NCBI RefSeq assembly: GCF_029868745.1
Contig: NZ_JARWOP010000053.1
Location: 1 to 42,727, forward strand
Source of the DNA: Nocardia wallacei
GTDB lineage: Bacteria > Actinomycetota > Actinomycetes > Mycobacteriales > Mycobacteriaceae
Reading direction: 5' to 3'
Length of the DNA stretch: 42,727 nt
In this document: positions 17,712 through 25,131 of the stretch, piece by piece
Numbering within the stretch: position 1 is the stretch's first letter
Layout of the letters: each line of letters opens with the position of its first letter
The notes under the pieces: model-generated
Told to the model about the DNA's origin: nothing
Databases searched by the model: none
Seen by the model: only the letters and a program-made list of their open reading frames with translations
Position numbers and translations under genes: made by a program

Positions 17712-18074
17712 CCACCCTCGAGACCGGGCTCGTACGGAGCGTCCGCTGTCATCTCGTGCTGCGTGCGGCTAGGGTTCGGACGGCTCGGTTTGTGAGCTGC
17801 GTCTCTTCTGTGGCAGAGCGGCTATCAGGTTGCCGCCGATCGGTTTCCGGTCGGCGGCGCGGGTGGTGGCAGTCGGGTTCGGGCCGGTCGCGCCGGGTGT
17901 GGGCGGCGATCGGTAGGTAGGTCCGCGACTCTTCGGCCCGGTCGTCGCCTTGGCTGAGATGGTGAGGCATCGAGAGAATTTCGTTCCAACATACGAACTC
18001 GATGGTTTGTAACTTACTCGTCGGTAGATACACTTCCGGTCGTTCGACCATTTCGGAGAGGCGGATCACGTCCG
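17712..18074 (+). promoter_or_regulatory. Intergenic gap: hairpin and CocE-1 promoter
   Basis: No credible gene lies in this 363-bp stretch; a minus-strand open frame at 17749-18132 has no family features. GCCGCCGATCG (17832-17842) and CGGTCGGCGGC (17848-17858) form an 11-bp stem with one G-U pair and a 5-base loop. It may end the gpmA transcript but has no U-run. TTGTAA (18007-18012) and TACACT (18029-18034), 16 bp apart, form a plausible housekeeping promoter for the next gene. The bases around it are unusually A+T-rich for the window. Confidence 0.45.
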
Positions 18075-20126
18075 ATGAAGTACGCGCTGCGCGCCACAGT
18101 AGCGGCGGTCGCCGCGACCGTGGTGTTCCCATTCCTCACTGTCACGGCCGTCGCCGGACCCGCCGCGATCGGCCCGGACGGCGGTGCGGCAGGCGCCGCC
18201 TGGACGGCCACTCAGGATGGCCCGCAGCAGTATCCGAACATCCACATCGACTGGGACGTCCCCATCACGATGAGTGACGGCACGGTCCTGAAGGGCAACG
18301 TGTACCGCCCCGCCGACGCCGCCGGCCGCGCGGCCGATGTGCAGACGCCCACCATCGTCAACCTCACCCCGTACACGAAGCTGGTCTCCAACCTCGCCGA
18401 CCACGCGCAGGCGATTCCGGGCCTATCCGACGCGCTCCTGAACCTGTTCCGCCAGATCGACATGTCGGGCACCCCGCTGTCCGGAATCACCGACCTCACA
18501 AAGGCTTTCGGCGGCGGCGAACTACGCAACTTCACCGTCGACCGGCAACTGATCCGCAGCGGTTACAGCCAGGTCGTGGTCGACGTCCGCGGCACCGGCT
18601 TCTCCCAGGGTGAATGGGACATGCTGCGCCAGCGCGAACAGCAGGACACCGTCGAGGTGATCGACTGGGCCGCGCGGCAATCGTGGTCTACCGGCAAGGT
18701 CGGCATGAACGGCATCTCCTACTCCGGCATCAACCAGGTGCAGGCCGCCGAGAAGCGCCCGGAGGCGTTGAAAGCGATCTTCCCCGTGGTCCCCGGCAGC
18801 GACCTGGTCGACGACGTGCTGGCGCCGGGCGGCGGCTTCGGCTTCAACTTCATTCCGTTGTGGCTCACCGCGATCAACACCCTCAAGTGGGTGCCGGACG
18901 TGCAGTCGATCGTCACCGGCAAGTTCGACACCACCTGGTTGCACGACCGCGCCGCCGATCCGTACACCTACCTGGACGTGCTGCTGTCCGCATACACCAG
19001 CACCCGGATGGAGGATCTGGATCCGCGGGTGAAACAGATGCTGTCGGACTACAGCTCGGAACGGCAAGCGTGGCTTGGTGATCCGAGCACGATCGACATC
19101 CCGACCTTCGTCACCGGCGGCTGGCACGACCTGTTCACCTACTCGGAATCCAAGATCTACAACGAGATTTCGCTGCCGCCCGGCCAGAAGCAGCTGTTCA
19201 TGGGCAACACCTACCACCTCAACTCCGGCAACGAGTCGGGTCGGCCGGGCCTGCCGCCGCGCCTGGACGTGCTGCAGCGGGCGTGGTTCGACAAGTGGCT
19301 CAAGGGAATCGACAACGGCATCGACACCTACGGCCCGGTCACGCTGCGTCAGCAGGGCGGCGGCTGGATCAGGCAGAACGGTTTCGGCCCGTCCGCCCCG
19401 GCGGAAGAGGCGTCGCAGTATCGGCGGATGTACCTGTCCGCCAACCGGAGTGGGACCGCGAACAGCGTCTACGACGGCTCGCTGACCGGTTCCGCCAACG
19501 GCGATACCGAGCGGTTGACGGTCTCACCCGGAATGACCACCCTCTGTTCGAACGATGCCGCCCAGGCGACCGCCGGCATCCTGTCGATCATCGACGGCTG
19601 CGCCAAGGATTCGCGGGTCGCCGAACTCAACGGCCTGACCTTCACCAGCGACCCGGTGGCGGAACCGACCACCATCTCCGGCCCGATCGCGGTGCGGCTC
19701 AACACGATTCAGGACGCGGCCGACGGATACTGGGTGGCGACAGTCAACGACGTCGCGCCCGACGGACAATCGACGGTGCTGTCGTCCGGCCAGCTGATGG
19801 CCTCGCTGCGGCAGGTCGACGAGTCCCGCAGCGCGCGCTCGGCCAACGGCGACTACACCGACCCGCGGGCGTACACCTCGCTGGACAAGCGTGAGCCCAC
19901 GGTGCCGGGCGAGGCGACGACGCTCGACCTCGCGCTGACCGCCACCGAGGCGGTGCTGCAACCCGGCCATCGGCTGCGCGTGGACGTGTTCGCGGGCAAT
20001 TTCCCCAAGGGTCTGCCGATCCTGCCCATGCTGCTCGACACCGGCCTGAAGCCGCAGCACCTCCAACTCGACCCGAACGCGCCCAGCTTCGTGAACATCC
20101 CGGTCCGCGGTAAGCCCGGCTGGTAA
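18075..20126 (+). CDS. Secreted CocE/NonD-type alpha/beta hydrolase, copy 1
   Basis: A 683-aa exported hydrolase of the CocE/NonD, X-Pro dipeptidyl-peptidase S15 superfamily. A Sec signal peptide spans about 1-28 (MKYALRATVAAVAATVVFP, cleavage near AVAG-PA). The S15 core carries VDVRGTGFSQG and the nucleophile elbow GISYSG. A helical cap region follows, then FVTGGWHDLF and a His in GNTYHLNSG. The C-terminal jelly-roll PepX_C domain (about 470-680) contains NDVAPDGQST and LQPGHRLRVDV. Such enzymes hydrolyse acyl esters or amides; no specific substrate is visible. It is closely similar over its whole length to the gene at 25132. Confidence 0.9.
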   Translation: MKYALRATVAAVAATVVFPFLTVTAVAGPAAIGPDGGAAGAAWTATQDGPQQYPNIHIDWDVPITMSDGTVLKGNVYRPADAAGRAADVQTPTIVNLTPYTKLVSNLADHAQAIPGLSDALLNLFRQIDMSGTPLSGITDLTKAFGGGELRNFTVDRQLIRSGYSQVVVDVRGTGFSQGEWDMLRQREQQDTVEVIDWAARQSWSTGKVGMNGISYSGINQVQAAEKRPEALKAIFPVVPGSDLVDDVLAPGGGFGFNFIPLWLTAINTLKWVPDVQSIVTGKFDTTWLHDRAADPYTYLDVLLSAYTSTRMEDLDPRVKQMLSDYSSERQAWLGDPSTIDIPTFVTGGWHDLFTYSESKIYNEISLPPGQKQLFMGNTYHLNSGNESGRPGLPPRLDVLQRAWFDKWLKGIDNGIDTYGPVTLRQQGGGWIRQNGFGPSAPAEEASQYRRMYLSANRSGTANSVYDGSLTGSANGDTERLTVSPGMTTLCSNDAAQATAGILSIIDGCAKDSRVAELNGLTFTSDPVAEPTTISGPIAVRLNTIQDAADGYWVATVNDVAPDGQSTVLSSGQLMASLRQVDESRSARSANGDYTDPRAYTSLDKREPTVPGEATTLDLALTATEAVLQPGHRLRVDVFAGNFPKGLPILPMLLDTGLKPQHLQLDPNAPSFVNIPVRGKPGW

Positions 20127-20149
20127 GTCTGCCCGACCACCCCGGTCGT

Positions 20150-20186
20150 CCCGGGTGCGCACAACGGCGTGCGCCCCGGGGCTTTT
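20150..20186 (+). terminator. Intrinsic terminator after CocE-1
   Basis: CCCGGGTGCGCAC pairs with GTGCGCCCCGGG around AACGGC, with one bulged T in the left arm. The stem is followed by GCTTTTC. It lies 23 bp after the CocE-1 stop and before the convergent TetR gene. Confidence 0.65.
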
Positions 20187-20230
20187 CACGTATCGAAACC
20201 CGCACCGCTGCAACCTGTTCGGACGAGACG

Positions 20231-20773
20231 CTATCTCTTTCGTGCACGCAGACCGTCGAGCAGCACGCGGGTCAGGTGATCATCGACGCGCGCACCGCAG
20301 CGGCACACCGCCACGTTCAGCACTCGCACCACTTCCGTCGGCGGCACGTCGGCCCGCAGGTCGCCTTCGCGCTGTGCGGCGGCCGCGATTTCGGCGATCA
20401 GCGCGTTCGCCTCCGCCTCCAGCTCGGGTAGTTCCGGGCGTTCCGGTTCGTCGGTGAGCAGCGACTTGATCAGTGCCAGCGGCAAACTCACGCAGTGCTC
20501 CACCACCCGCAGCAGCGCTTCCCAGGCCGGGGCCCGGCCGACCTCCGCGCGCGTGGCCTCGATCAGTTCTCGCAGCGTGTCGACCGCGATGTCCTCGAGC
20601 AGGGCGCGCCGGTCCGGGAAGTGCCGGTACAGCGTGCCGACGCCGACCCCCGCCGCCCGCGCGATGTCCTCCATCGACACGGCCTCGCCCCGCTCGCCGG
20701 CCAGCCGCAGGGCGGCGGTGGTGATCGCCGAACGGTTGCGCCGCGCGTCCGCTCGCACTGTCCACGCTCCCAT
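20231..20773 (-). CDS. TetR family transcriptional repressor
   Basis: A TetR regulator of 180 aa from the ATG at 20773. The N-terminal HTH domain is clear: ITTAALRLAGERG, then MEDIARAAGVGVGTLYRHFP, then DRRALLED. The C-terminal ligand-binding helices are unspecific. An ATG at 20794 would add seven residues (MNQRFRL), but its codons lie inside a GGAATC...GATTC inverted repeat that looks like the operator, so the later start is preferred. It is divergent from the LLM oxidoreductase, the usual layout for a TetR that controls its neighbour and itself. Confidence 0.88.
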   Translation of the reverse strand: MGAWTVRADARRNRSAITTAALRLAGERGEAVSMEDIARAAGVGVGTLYRHFPDRRALLEDIAVDTLRELIEATRAEVGRAPAWEALLRVVEHCVSLPLALIKSLLTDEPERPELPELEAEANALIAEIAAAAQREGDLRADVPPTEVVRVLNVAVCRCGARVDDHLTRVLLDGLRARKR

Positions 20774-20778
20774 CAACC

Positions 20779-20830
20779 GGAATCTTTGATTCATCTTATG
20801 CTACCGTCGGTTAAGCGGAATCTAGAATTC
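20779..20830. promoter_or_regulatory. Twin operator-like sites between tetR and LLM gene
   Basis: GGAATCTTTGATTC (20779-20792) and GGAATCTAGAATTC (20817-20830) are identical at 11 of 14 positions and lie 38 bp apart. The first contains a perfect GAATC-TTT-GATTC inverted repeat. One sits at the TetR start and the other just upstream of the LLM ribosome-binding site. The spacing puts one site over each divergent promoter. This is consistent with autoregulation and control of the oxidoreductase by the TetR protein. Confidence 0.5.
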
Positions 20831-20844
20831 ACCTTGGAGGGGCA

Positions 20845-21699
20845 ATGCGGATCGGCCTGTATGCCGGAGATCAGAGCGATATCGAGACCCGGATCGAGCA
20901 GGTGCGCGCGGTAGCCGAGCATGGGCTGGCCAGCGTGTTCTTCAATCAAGTCTTCGCGTGGGACCCGCTCGTCGTCGCGGCGCTCGTCGGGGCGGCCGTG
21001 CCGGAGATCGAGCTGGGCACGGCCGTCGCGCAGACTTACCCACGCCACCCGATTTCGCTTGCCGCGCAGGCGCTCACGGTCTCGGCCGCAATCGGAAATC
21101 GGTTCACCCTCGGCGTCGGTCCGAGTCACAAGCCGTTCGTCGAGGGCGTCTACGGCATGTCCTTCGACCGGCCCGCCCAGCACACTCGCGAGTACTTGAC
21201 CGCGCTGCGCACCGAATTCTCGGGCGTCGGTCACGTGCAGCTCCCGGGTGTGCAACCACCGCCGGTGCTGCTCTCCGCGCTCGGCCCCGTGATGCTCCGC
21301 ATCGCGGGCGAACTGGCCGACGGCACCGTCACCGTATGGGCGACCCCCGCAACGATCGCCGACCACATCCGCCCGCACATCGACGCCGTGGCGAAGGACC
21401 CGCGCGTCGTCGCATCGGTGATGCTGAGCGTGACGAACAGGCCGGACGACGTCCGCCGGGAGATCGCCGAAACGTTCGGCTTCGCCTCCGATTTCGCCAG
21501 TTACCGAACGCTTCTCGACCGCCAGGGCCAGCGCAACGTCGCGGAAACCGTCGTCGCCGGAGACGAGGAAGCCGTCGCCGCCGCCGTCCGCGCGTATGCC
21601 GACGCGGGCGCGACCGACCTGCTGGTCAGTCTGGTCGGCGACGCCGCCGAGAAGGCGAGAACACTGCGTCTGGCCGGAGAACTGGCCCGCTCGCAGTAG
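20845..21699 (+). CDS. LLM class F420-dependent oxidoreductase
   Basis: A 284-aa luciferase-like TIM-barrel protein: MRIGLYAGDQSDIETRI, then a strand with ELGTAVAQTYPRHPISLA, and NRFTLGVGPSHKPFVEGVYG, typical of F420-dependent members (TIGR03564-like). These enzymes use reduced F420 or FMNH2 for hydride transfer or monooxygenation; the substrate is unknown. GGAGGGG ends 4 bases before the ATG at 20845. It is probably a target of the divergent TetR repressor. The next gene starts 22 bp later but has its own promoter. Confidence 0.85.
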   Translation: MRIGLYAGDQSDIETRIEQVRAVAEHGLASVFFNQVFAWDPLVVAALVGAAVPEIELGTAVAQTYPRHPISLAAQALTVSAAIGNRFTLGVGPSHKPFVEGVYGMSFDRPAQHTREYLTALRTEFSGVGHVQLPGVQPPPVLLSALGPVMLRIAGELADGTVTVWATPATIADHIRPHIDAVAKDPRVVASVMLSVTNRPDDVRREIAETFGFASDFASYRTLLDRQGQRNVAETVVAGDEEAVAAAVRAYADAGATDLLVSLVGDAAEKARTLRLAGELARSQ

Positions 21700-21721
21700 C
21701 CGCCGGACTACCATCGAGTCC

Positions 21722-22057
21722 ATGAACGGTGATGGGGGACAACCGAATCCGAATTCCGGCATAACGGTCGTACCGGACGATGTCCAGGCGATCGGCCAGT
21801 ACGTCTACAACATCGCCGACACCATGCGCCAGGCCTTGGACGCCGCGAGCCGCGAGGTCGACACCTTGCTCGCGGAGGGCTGGACGGGCGATGCCGCCGA
21901 CGAGTTCTCGGCGGGCTGGACCGACACTCGCGACGGCGGAACGAAACTCATGACGGCCCTGACCGCACTGGCCGAAAAGCTGGGCGTGACCGCCGAGAAC
22001 TATCGCAACACCGACGGTGGCTCCACCACCGCCCTCACCCAGCTGAACATGTCATGA
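21722..22057 (+). CDS. WXG100-type ESX protein 1
   Basis: A 111-aa small helical protein of the WXG100 type. Helix 1 (about 20-50) is followed by the turn LAEGWTGDAADEF with W-T-G, and then helix 2 (about 60-95). It has no signal peptide, as expected for ESX (type VII) substrates. The ATG at 21722 follows TACCAT (21709-21714) by 7 bases, a leaderless start that marks the first gene of the module. Its stop overlaps the next start (ATGA), so the two are probably made in equal amounts and pair as a heterodimer. No ESX secretion machinery genes are in the window. Confidence 0.82.
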   Translation: MNGDGGQPNPNSGITVVPDDVQAIGQYVYNIADTMRQALDAASREVDTLLAEGWTGDAADEFSAGWTDTRDGGTKLMTALTALAEKLGVTAENYRNTDGGSTTALTQLNMS

Positions 22058-22350
22058 GTTCCGAATTCTCGGTGAAACTCGACCATCTCGACGACGTCGT
22101 AGCCCGGCTCAACGGCTTGGTCGGCTTCCTTCGCGATCATCTCGACGGACTCGACCAGAAAGTCGGATCGCTGCACGGCGCCTGGGAAAGCGTCGCAGCC
22201 CAGGCATACAACGACGCCCACCGCGACTGGGCCACCAGCGCTCAGGAATTCGTCGACGGCGTCGCCGAAATGACCGACGCGGCCCGCAAGGCACACGGCC
22301 GCTACACCCGAGCCATCGACCTCAATCAAAGGATGCTGCGAGGGGACTGA
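22054..22350 (+). CDS. WXG100-type ESX protein 2
   Basis: A 98-aa helical hairpin protein, partner of the previous gene. The turn reads LHGAWESVAAQAYNDAH, where W-E-S replaces the strict W-x-G. A partner with a degenerate motif is common among EsxA/EsxB-type pairs. The start at 22054 overlaps the upstream stop by 4 bp, and the next gene begins 3 bp downstream, so all three are translationally coupled. It probably acts as a secretion adaptor or chaperone for the large protein that follows; this is inference from layout. Confidence 0.8.
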   Translation: MSSEFSVKLDHLDDVVARLNGLVGFLRDHLDGLDQKVGSLHGAWESVAAQAYNDAHRDWATSAQEFVDGVAEMTDAARKAHGRYTRAIDLNQRMLRGD

Positions 22351-22353
22351 GCC

Positions 22354-23718
22354 GTGAATATCGACTGGCAGATCTACTACGAGGCCGCGAAGAAATGCCA
22401 CGCCCTCGCCGCAGATCTCCGTCGCGCGGACAAGCCGGTCCACGATGCGATCAAGAACGAATGCGGAGGCATGGCCGGTGACGCACCCGGTTGCCGCCAG
22501 TGGGGCGAGTCCTACGACCGCACCGCCCGAGACACGATGCAGGCCTGCACGAACCTCGCCGACGCCCTGACCAACTTCGGCAATGTCCTGTACGCCAACG
22601 GCTACAACTACGGCATCGCCAACCGCAGCAAACCTCCGCCGGAGCGGCCGAACGTCCGCGATATGTCGGTCTACCAGGTCACCATCCCGACCTCCGTGCA
22701 CGACAACGGAATCGGCATAGAACACGGCGGCGGCGTCAAGGAACTGTTCGACATGCTGATCGCACAGATCATCCAGCAGTTCGGCAAGCTCCCCAACGGC
22801 GACGTCAAGAAGCTCGAGAAGGCCTCATCGGTATGGCGAACGTTCGCCGACCACGCGACCGTCACCGGTGCCGCCGGCCGCATAACGGAAATCATCGGCC
22901 TCTTCGACCGCATCGAAGACAAGAACACCCTCCCCCTGGTCCTAGACCACCTCAACACCCTCCACGGCAGCGCCACCCAATTGGTCACAGCGACAACCAA
23001 CCTCGCGGGCCCCGTAGCCGAATACCACATCAGCACCGTAAACGTCCGCCACCAAATCGAATCCGCCGTCACCCAAGCAGAATGGGCAATAGGCCTCACC
23101 GTCGTAGCCGCCGCAGCCGCAGCCTGGTTCACCTTCGGCGGCAGCGCCGCCGCCGGCGCAGGCGGCGTCAGCGCCATAGTCACCAACACCATCAACACCA
23201 TCCGCACCGTCTACCAGTCCAGCAATCTCCTCCGCGCCGTCGGCCTAACAGCCGCCGCCGCAGGCGCCATAGGCACGATCAAAGCCTTCGACGCCGTCCC
23301 CACCTTGGACAACACCCTCAAGTCCCTCGAGTCCATCATCCTGATGCGAGTTCTCCTGGACGACGACAACGTCAAGCCGGACGGGAAGAGGGATGTCGGT
23401 GCTCAGTCGACGGCAGAGAAGGCGGGCGCTGTCCAGGATGTCGTCACTGATGATTCCGGGGATTTGATCGGCGAGGAGGACTCGGCCGGTGTGCAGATGG
23501 TGACCGCGGATGAGTTGGAGCTAGCTCACCAGGAATTGGTTGAAAAGCTCGGTCCGCCGCAGGTGAAGTCGACCCCGAAGGGCGATATCGAGTACTGGGA
23601 AATATCGGACAACCCAAGTTCGACTGTCACCTATCGACCGTTCAGCAAGTCCGGCGGTGCGACGATAGATTACAACAATGTACCAGGTGTTACTATCAAG
23701 CGATGGCATATACCATAG
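22354..23718 (+). CDS. Putative ESX-exported polymorphic toxin
   Basis: A 454-aa multidomain protein. Residues 1-95 form a helical ESX-type targeting domain (WQIYYEAAKKCHALAADLRR, turn GGMAGDAPGCRQWGESYD). Residues 95-240 are a helical middle region. Two Ala/Gly-rich hydrophobic segments follow at about 245-278 and 293-312. An acidic linker spans 335-378. The C-terminal domain, about 380-454, contains KGDIEYWEISDNPSSTVTY and ends VPGVTIKRWHIP. The organisation is that of polymorphic toxins: fixed N-terminal delivery part, variable tail, then immunity genes. The tail has codon use and G+C unlike the first 330 residues. I do not recognise its family, so toxic activity is inferred from context. 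GTG start at 22354. Confidence 0.68.
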   Translation: MNIDWQIYYEAAKKCHALAADLRRADKPVHDAIKNECGGMAGDAPGCRQWGESYDRTARDTMQACTNLADALTNFGNVLYANGYNYGIANRSKPPPERPNVRDMSVYQVTIPTSVHDNGIGIEHGGGVKELFDMLIAQIIQQFGKLPNGDVKKLEKASSVWRTFADHATVTGAAGRITEIIGLFDRIEDKNTLPLVLDHLNTLHGSATQLVTATTNLAGPVAEYHISTVNVRHQIESAVTQAEWAIGLTVVAAAAAAWFTFGGSAAAGAGGVSAIVTNTINTIRTVYQSSNLLRAVGLTAAAAGAIGTIKAFDAVPTLDNTLKSLESIILMRVLLDDDNVKPDGKRDVGAQSTAEKAGAVQDVVTDDSGDLIGEEDSAGVQMVTADELELAHQELVEKLGPPQVKSTPKGDIEYWEISDNPSSTVTYRPFSKSGGATIDYNNVPGVTIKRWHIP

Positions 23719-23757
23719 AGTTTATCCGGCGAGTGGTAGAAGGCGGGAGATGACCCG

Positions 23758-24285
23758 GTGACAAGTACGCGGACGCTAAGATTCGACGAGCAGTGGTTCG
23801 TGAATTTCCGCGACTTCGAATTCGCCCCCGGCAGTAGCCATTGTTTTCAATGGATCGATGGCAAAGTATTCCACTTCGACACTTCAGAGTTGGACGATGT
23901 CGATGTGTTGGAAGCGCTCGTATCAACGACCGAGTTCCGAGATGATTACATTGGAGGAGGCGTGGATCCTGGGGGCGTGGTCCATGGTCCGTACCGACTG
24001 GACCGCATATCCCCAGAATCCTACACTCGCGTGGGCGCGAATGATGTTTCCGATGTGATCGACCGCTGGCTTGCCCGTTGTGGGGAAATATCGTCAGATC
24101 TGCGACGGGAAATATCAGATCGGATCATCATTCCGGCCGAATCTGCTGCCAGCTGTTACATTCTTGGAGACCTCGGTGAATCAGCTACCGTTGGCTATGC
24201 GGATATTCACAACGAATTCCACGAGATAGTCCTCGTCGACCGATCGGAACGCCGAGTACATCTGATTGTCGCATCAGACGATTAG
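23758..24285 (+). CDS. Candidate immunity protein 1
   Basis: A 175-aa acidic, probably cytoplasmic protein starting at the GTG at 23758, 39 bp after the toxin stop, with GGGAG upstream. It begins MTSTRTLRFDEQWF and ends HEIVLVDRSERRVHLIVASDD. That ending is typical of small acidic proteins encoded behind actinobacterial polymorphic toxins. No signal peptide, membrane segment or catalytic motif is seen. Its G+C is clearly below the window average. Its position directly behind the variable toxin tail is the main evidence for an immunity role. Confidence 0.62.
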   Translation: MTSTRTLRFDEQWFVNFRDFEFAPGSSHCFQWIDGKVFHFDTSELDDVDVLEALVSTTEFRDDYIGGGVDPGGVVHGPYRLDRISPESYTRVGANDVSDVIDRWLARCGEISSDLRREISDRIIIPAESAASCYILGDLGESATVGYADIHNEFHEIVLVDRSERRVHLIVASDD

Positions 24286-24380
24286 CCACTTCCCACGCTG
24301 GTGCAAATGAGTGGACATCATCAGTTTCATGTAATGTAACCCATCCGGGACATCGACTCCCATGCGGAAATGGAACACAC

Positions 24381-24839
24381 ATGGTCGGTGACGATTTGGT
24401 CAATGGAATAAGAGCGCGATTCGACGGCCACGAGGCGCTCGAGCTGGAATCCTGTCGCCATCAAGTGAACGAATGGCGTTCCTTTGGTGTTCTGGACCTG
24501 CTTGTCAGTTGGGCTCTGCATGTCGAGAAGATTGATTCGGATCGGTTCGGATCGGCCGGAGATCGAGGGGTTTGGGGTGGCTACGATTTGGTTGCCGCTT
24601 ATTCGATACGCGATTTTTTGGCGGGGTGTATCGAACGTCTCGGGGAGCCGTTGAAGGACAAGGTTCTCGGGGTGGTGGATGTGTATGACACGCGTCTGCG
24701 TTCCGTTACCGTACGCGATGACAAGCGGGTTCTCGGAAGGTATGTGGACTCGGATTTGTCGGCCGCTCCGTGGTGGTGGCACAGGATTCCGGATTCGGGT
24801 CCTCTTCTGGAAGAGTTGCTCGGGTCTGTGGACCGCTGA
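24381..24839 (+). CDS. Candidate immunity protein 2 / hypothetical
   Basis: A 152-aa protein of unknown family. It opens MVGDDLVNGIRARFDGHEAL, has a central LDLLVSWALHVEKID segment and GGYDLVAAYSIRDF, and ends with the Trp-rich SAAPWWWHRIPDSG. It is low in G+C like its neighbour and follows it by 95 bp. The ATG at 24381 has only a weak GGA upstream, so the start is uncertain. It may be a second immunity gene kept from an earlier toxin tail, or a gene unrelated to the module. Confidence 0.6.
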   Translation: MVGDDLVNGIRARFDGHEALELESCRHQVNEWRSFGVLDLLVSWALHVEKIDSDRFGSAGDRGVWGGYDLVAAYSIRDFLAGCIERLGEPLKDKVLGVVDVYDTRLRSVTVRDDKRVLGRYVDSDLSAAPWWWHRIPDSGPLLEELLGSVDR

Positions 24840-25131
24840 GTCGTGTGGGTGGGCCTGCCGGCGCTGGAGACTCGTCTGGCGAAGCTGTCATGTTGTGGTG
24901 TGAGGTTGTGCTGCGTCTCGAGCAAAAAGGGGCTGGAGGTTCTCTTCGCATGGCGGGATCGGGGGGTGGCATCGCCGAACTGCACGTCGTGGGGAGGGTT
25001 TCGGTGGTTTGACGAGGGGCTCGGGGAGGGGGGTTGTGCAATTGACTGAAAGTGGGGGAATTCGCCTCTCGTGGGGGTGGGGCCGTCCTACCTTGAGGGG
25101 CAACTGTTTCCGAGGGAGTGGGCGGTCGTCG
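24840..25131 (+). promoter_or_regulatory. G-rich gap with CocE-2 promoter region
   Basis: No gene is supported in this 292-bp stretch. The plus strand is strikingly G-rich, with repeated runs of four to six G between 24960 and 25100. TTGACT (25042-25047) and TACCTT (25089-25094) are promoter-like but 41 bp apart, so they are not one promoter. TACCTT could be a -10 for the next gene, with GAGGGAG further downstream as ribosome-binding site. Confidence 0.35.

Noticed and set aside
17749..18132. 127-codon minus-strand frame in the gap before CocE-1
   Set aside because: No ribosome-binding site or family motif is seen, its content is Arg-rich, and it overlaps the CocE-1 promoter and signal sequence.
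20231..21699. TetR/LLM pair as part of the ESX toxin module
   Set aside because: The WXG100 gene has its own leaderless promoter at 21709-21714, and the TetR operators sit only at the tetR/LLM divergence, so the link is position only.
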